A stretch of DNA of 64,000 nt from Ga0077555 sp050250755 (GTDB taxonomy: Bacteria; Pseudomonadota; Alphaproteobacteria; Rhizobiales; Hyphomicrobiaceae): the NCBI GenBank assembly GCA_050250755.1, contig JBFWOB010000017.1, positions 1-64,000 of the forward strand, written 5' to 3'. A model generated the notes under the pieces. The model did no database searches. It was not told where the DNA came from and saw only the letters and a program-made list of their open reading frames with translations. Shown here piece by piece: positions 62,367-64,000 of this stretch. A program made the translations under genes and the position numbers. Each line of letters begins with the position of its first letter. Position 1 is the first letter of the stretch.

Positions 62367-62999
62367 TCACCCCTGCCGGGTGATCCTCCTTTTGATCAGC
62401 TCTACGGCAGCCTCGAATGCCGCTTCTATATCCATGTCTGTCGTATCGAGCAAGTCAGCATCGGCTGCAGCACGCATTGGCGCATCGGCCCGGCTCATAT
62501 CGCGCTCGTCGCGCTGGCGAATGAGATCGGTCACAGCCTCGAGTGTCGATACATCACCGCGTGCCCGCATTTCCTCGAAACGCCGCCGAGCACGGACCTC
62601 GAGGTCAGCCGTCACGAAAATCTTGATGTCGGCGTAAGGGCACACCACCGTGCCGATGTCCCGCCCGTCGAGTACCGCACCCGGCTCTTGCGCCGCAAAT
62701 TTGCGTTGCAGATCCAAGAGGGCTTTTCTGACGGTCGGGAACTTCGCGACAACGGATGCCGCATCCCCGGCGCTAGCGAGGCGCAAAGCAACATCATCGA
62801 GGTCCGAAAGATCGAGTGTCCGGGCTGCCTCTGCCGCGAGCGCCTCATTCTCCAGCGAGCCTCCTTGTGCCTGCACGTCGCGCGCCACGGCACGGTAAAG
62901 CAATCCAGTATCGAGGCAGGCGAAACCGAAATGCGTCGCGATGCGCTTCGCGAGCGTACCTTTCCCCGAGGCAGCGGGTCCGTCGATGGCGATGATCAT
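62367..62999 (-). CDS. cmk: Cytidylate kinase
   Basis: Phosphorylates CMP/dCMP, 210 residues from ATG 62999; a start 7 codons upstream is possible. The P-loop is IAIDGPAASGKGTLA, followed by LDTGLLYRAVAR, LDGRDIGTVVCP near 120, and RRRFEEMRARG with QRDERDMSRADAPM, all family features. It precedes rpsA in the usual order. Confidence 0.96.
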   Translation of the reverse strand: MIIAIDGPAASGKGTLAKRIATHFGFACLDTGLLYRAVARDVQAQGGSLENEALAAEAARTLDLSDLDDVALRLASAGDAASVVAKFPTVRKALLDLQRKFAAQEPGAVLDGRDIGTVVCPYADIKIFVTADLEVRARRRFEEMRARGDVSTLEAVTDLIRQRDERDMSRADAPMRAAADADLLDTTDMDIEAAFEAAVELIKRRITRQG

Positions 63000-63066
63000 C
63001 AGGCAGAGATTCCGGCGCAAAGTTCCGGCGGAGAGTTAGGCCAACTCTGGACGTTTCACAACGCGG

Positions 63067-63098
63067 AAAGGGCCCCGCCATTTTGGACGGAGCCCCTT
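63067..63098 (-). terminator. Probable terminator of the Tim44-domain gene
   Basis: On the minus strand AAGGGGCTCC pairs imperfectly with GGGGCCCTT around CGTCCAAAATGGC, and CCCTTTCC follows. It lies 28 bases after the stop of the Tim44-domain gene and before cmk. The stem has one mismatch and one wobble. Confidence 0.5.
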
Positions 63099-63125
63099 CT
63101 GCGCAATCGGGCGAACTGATCGAGC

Positions 63126-64000
63126 TTATGCCTGCTGAATGGCAGAGAGCTCCCACTTGTCGGCGCGACCGCCCGTCGGGCGGTAGAACGTCCAGAGCTC
63201 GGTCACTTCCTGCGGCTCGGTGGTCGAGCCCTCGATGACCTTGCCGGATTTCATATCCACAGTCGCGTCGATCATTTCGTAACGCATTGCGACCGTCGCG
63301 TATTCACTGGAGCCTTCACGCCAAGCCTCGGCCAAATCACCTTGCAGCAGCGTCGGCTCAGAGAGATCGTTGCTGACGCCGCGCCGCTTGTTCTCATCGA
63401 GCTCTCGCGCAAATTGCGACAGCATCTCCGGCGTCAAGCGCTGGCCGAGTGCATTCACATCACCATTCGCGTACGCGAGCTGGATCTCTTTGAGCAGGCG
63501 CTCGAAGGCGTTGTAGTCATCGCCGGTGATTGTCAGCTCAGGCGTCTGAGCACCGAAACCGCCAACGCTCTGGCGATAGGCTTGCTGTCCCGGTGTTGGC
63601 GCCGGACCGGAAGCGCCTGCTCGCGCCATCGCTGGCTGATTGGCCGCGCTACGGTTGCGGAAGAAGCTGATGACCAGGAACACGAGACCGGCGATCAGAA
63701 GTCCCTGGAGAAGGAAGCCCAGTACATTGGCCAGCATGCCCGCGCCGAAGAGGCTGGCCAGCGCAGCGCCGACGAGACCACCGAGCAGCAGGTTGCGCAT
63801 GAGACCGCCGCGTGCGGCCTGCGTTGCCGCTCCCGCCGTTGGACGACCCGGCTGCGTCATTGATTTTTGGATCGGTTGCGCGGCGTTCGGTGCAGTTTTC
63901 GTTGCCGGCGGCGCACTGAAGGTGCGGCTTCCGCGACTACCGAAGCTGGAGCCGCGTCCGCCGCGTGCCTCTGCGAAATCGGCGGTCAACATGGCGCCGG
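63126..64000 (-). CDS. Tim44-domain protein, N-terminus cut by the window end
   Basis: C-terminal 291 codons of a TIM44-like protein. The first complete Met (63992) begins MLTADFAEARGGRGSSFGSR; ADFAEA looks like the end of a signal peptide, and no stop lies between it and the window edge, so the true start is outside. A Gly/Pro-rich linker is followed by a Gly-rich hydrophobic stretch with one or two helices (about 65-110), and the Tim44-like domain (about 150-288, with DYNAFERLLKEIQLAYANGD). The membrane role is unknown; the protein is common next to cmk in alphaproteobacteria. Confidence 0.85.
   Translation of the reverse strand, partial: GAMLTADFAEARGGRGSSFGSRGSRTFSAPPATKTAPNAAQPIQKSMTQPGRPTAGAATQAARGGLMRNLLLGGLVGAALASLFGAGMLANVLGFLLQGLLIAGLVFLVISFFRNRSAANQPAMARAGASGPAPTPGQQAYRQSVGGFGAQTPELTITGDDYNAFERLLKEIQLAYANGDVNALGQRLTPEMLSQFARELDENKRRGVSNDLSEPTLLQGDLAEAWREGSSEYATVAMRYEMIDATVDMKSGKVIEGSTTEPQEVTELWTFYRPTGGRADKWELSAIQQA

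Overview
The window is a GC-rich chromosomal segment that looks like an alphaproteobacterium of the order Hyphomicrobiales (rhizobia, Hyphomicrobium and relatives). This rests on the rhizobial-style urease cluster with extra small genes between the structural subunits, the five-gene urea ABC transporter, the cmk-rpsA / sppA-ihfB-lapA-trpF-trpB neighbourhood, an IF-1 with an Arg/Pro tail, and in-frame palindromic repeats. The species was not identified. No phage, insertion sequence or CRISPR array was seen.

Layout. (1) 377-5029, plus strand: two tandem TAXI-type substrate-binding proteins and a fused TRAP permease, with a hairpin over the permease ribosome-binding site and a terminator after it. 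(2) 5212-5286: tRNA-Gly(CCC). (3) 5447-17196, minus strand: one long nitrogen-scavenging unit, transcribed urtABCDE then ureD-ureA-x-ureB-y-ureC-ureE-ureF-ureG, behind a good sigma-54 promoter match at 17237-17252. Urea is imported by UrtABCDE and split by nickel urease matured by UreDEFG. (4) 17651-23004: cell-wall amidase, QueF with a queuosine-precursor transporter, a DapA-family lyase, a YchJ protein and a MmgE/PrpD protein. (5) 23301-32939, minus strand: a probable catabolic unit made of a three-gene cobalt nitrile hydratase/thiocyanate hydrolase-type enzyme, a carboxymuconolactone decarboxylase-family protein, two tandem family-5 binding proteins and DppBCDF-like transporter genes.

(6) 33086-43014: methylmalonyl-CoA mutase small subunit, patatin-like lipase, two inverted repeats, infA, a cold-shock protein, selA, an IlvD/Edd dehydratase, two tandem RidA proteins, a thioesterase and a small secreted protein. 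(7) 43069-54909, minus strand: mutL, pgi, an M16 peptidase pair (one active, one lacking the zinc motif), a lipoprotein, lspA, a macro-domain protein and ileS. IleS carries three in-frame repeat-like inserts, one with a 23-base homopolymer. (8) 55188-64000, minus strand: trpB, trpF, lapA, ihfB, sppA, an orphan TctC-type binding protein, rpsA, cmk and a Tim44-domain protein cut by the window end.

The strongest candidates for something unusual are the tri-subunit nitrile hydratase/thiocyanate hydrolase-like operon with its own transporter, and the in-frame repeat insertions in ileS. Start codons were often moved downstream of the longest open frame where a Shine-Dalgarno sequence and family length supported it; this is stated in each entry.
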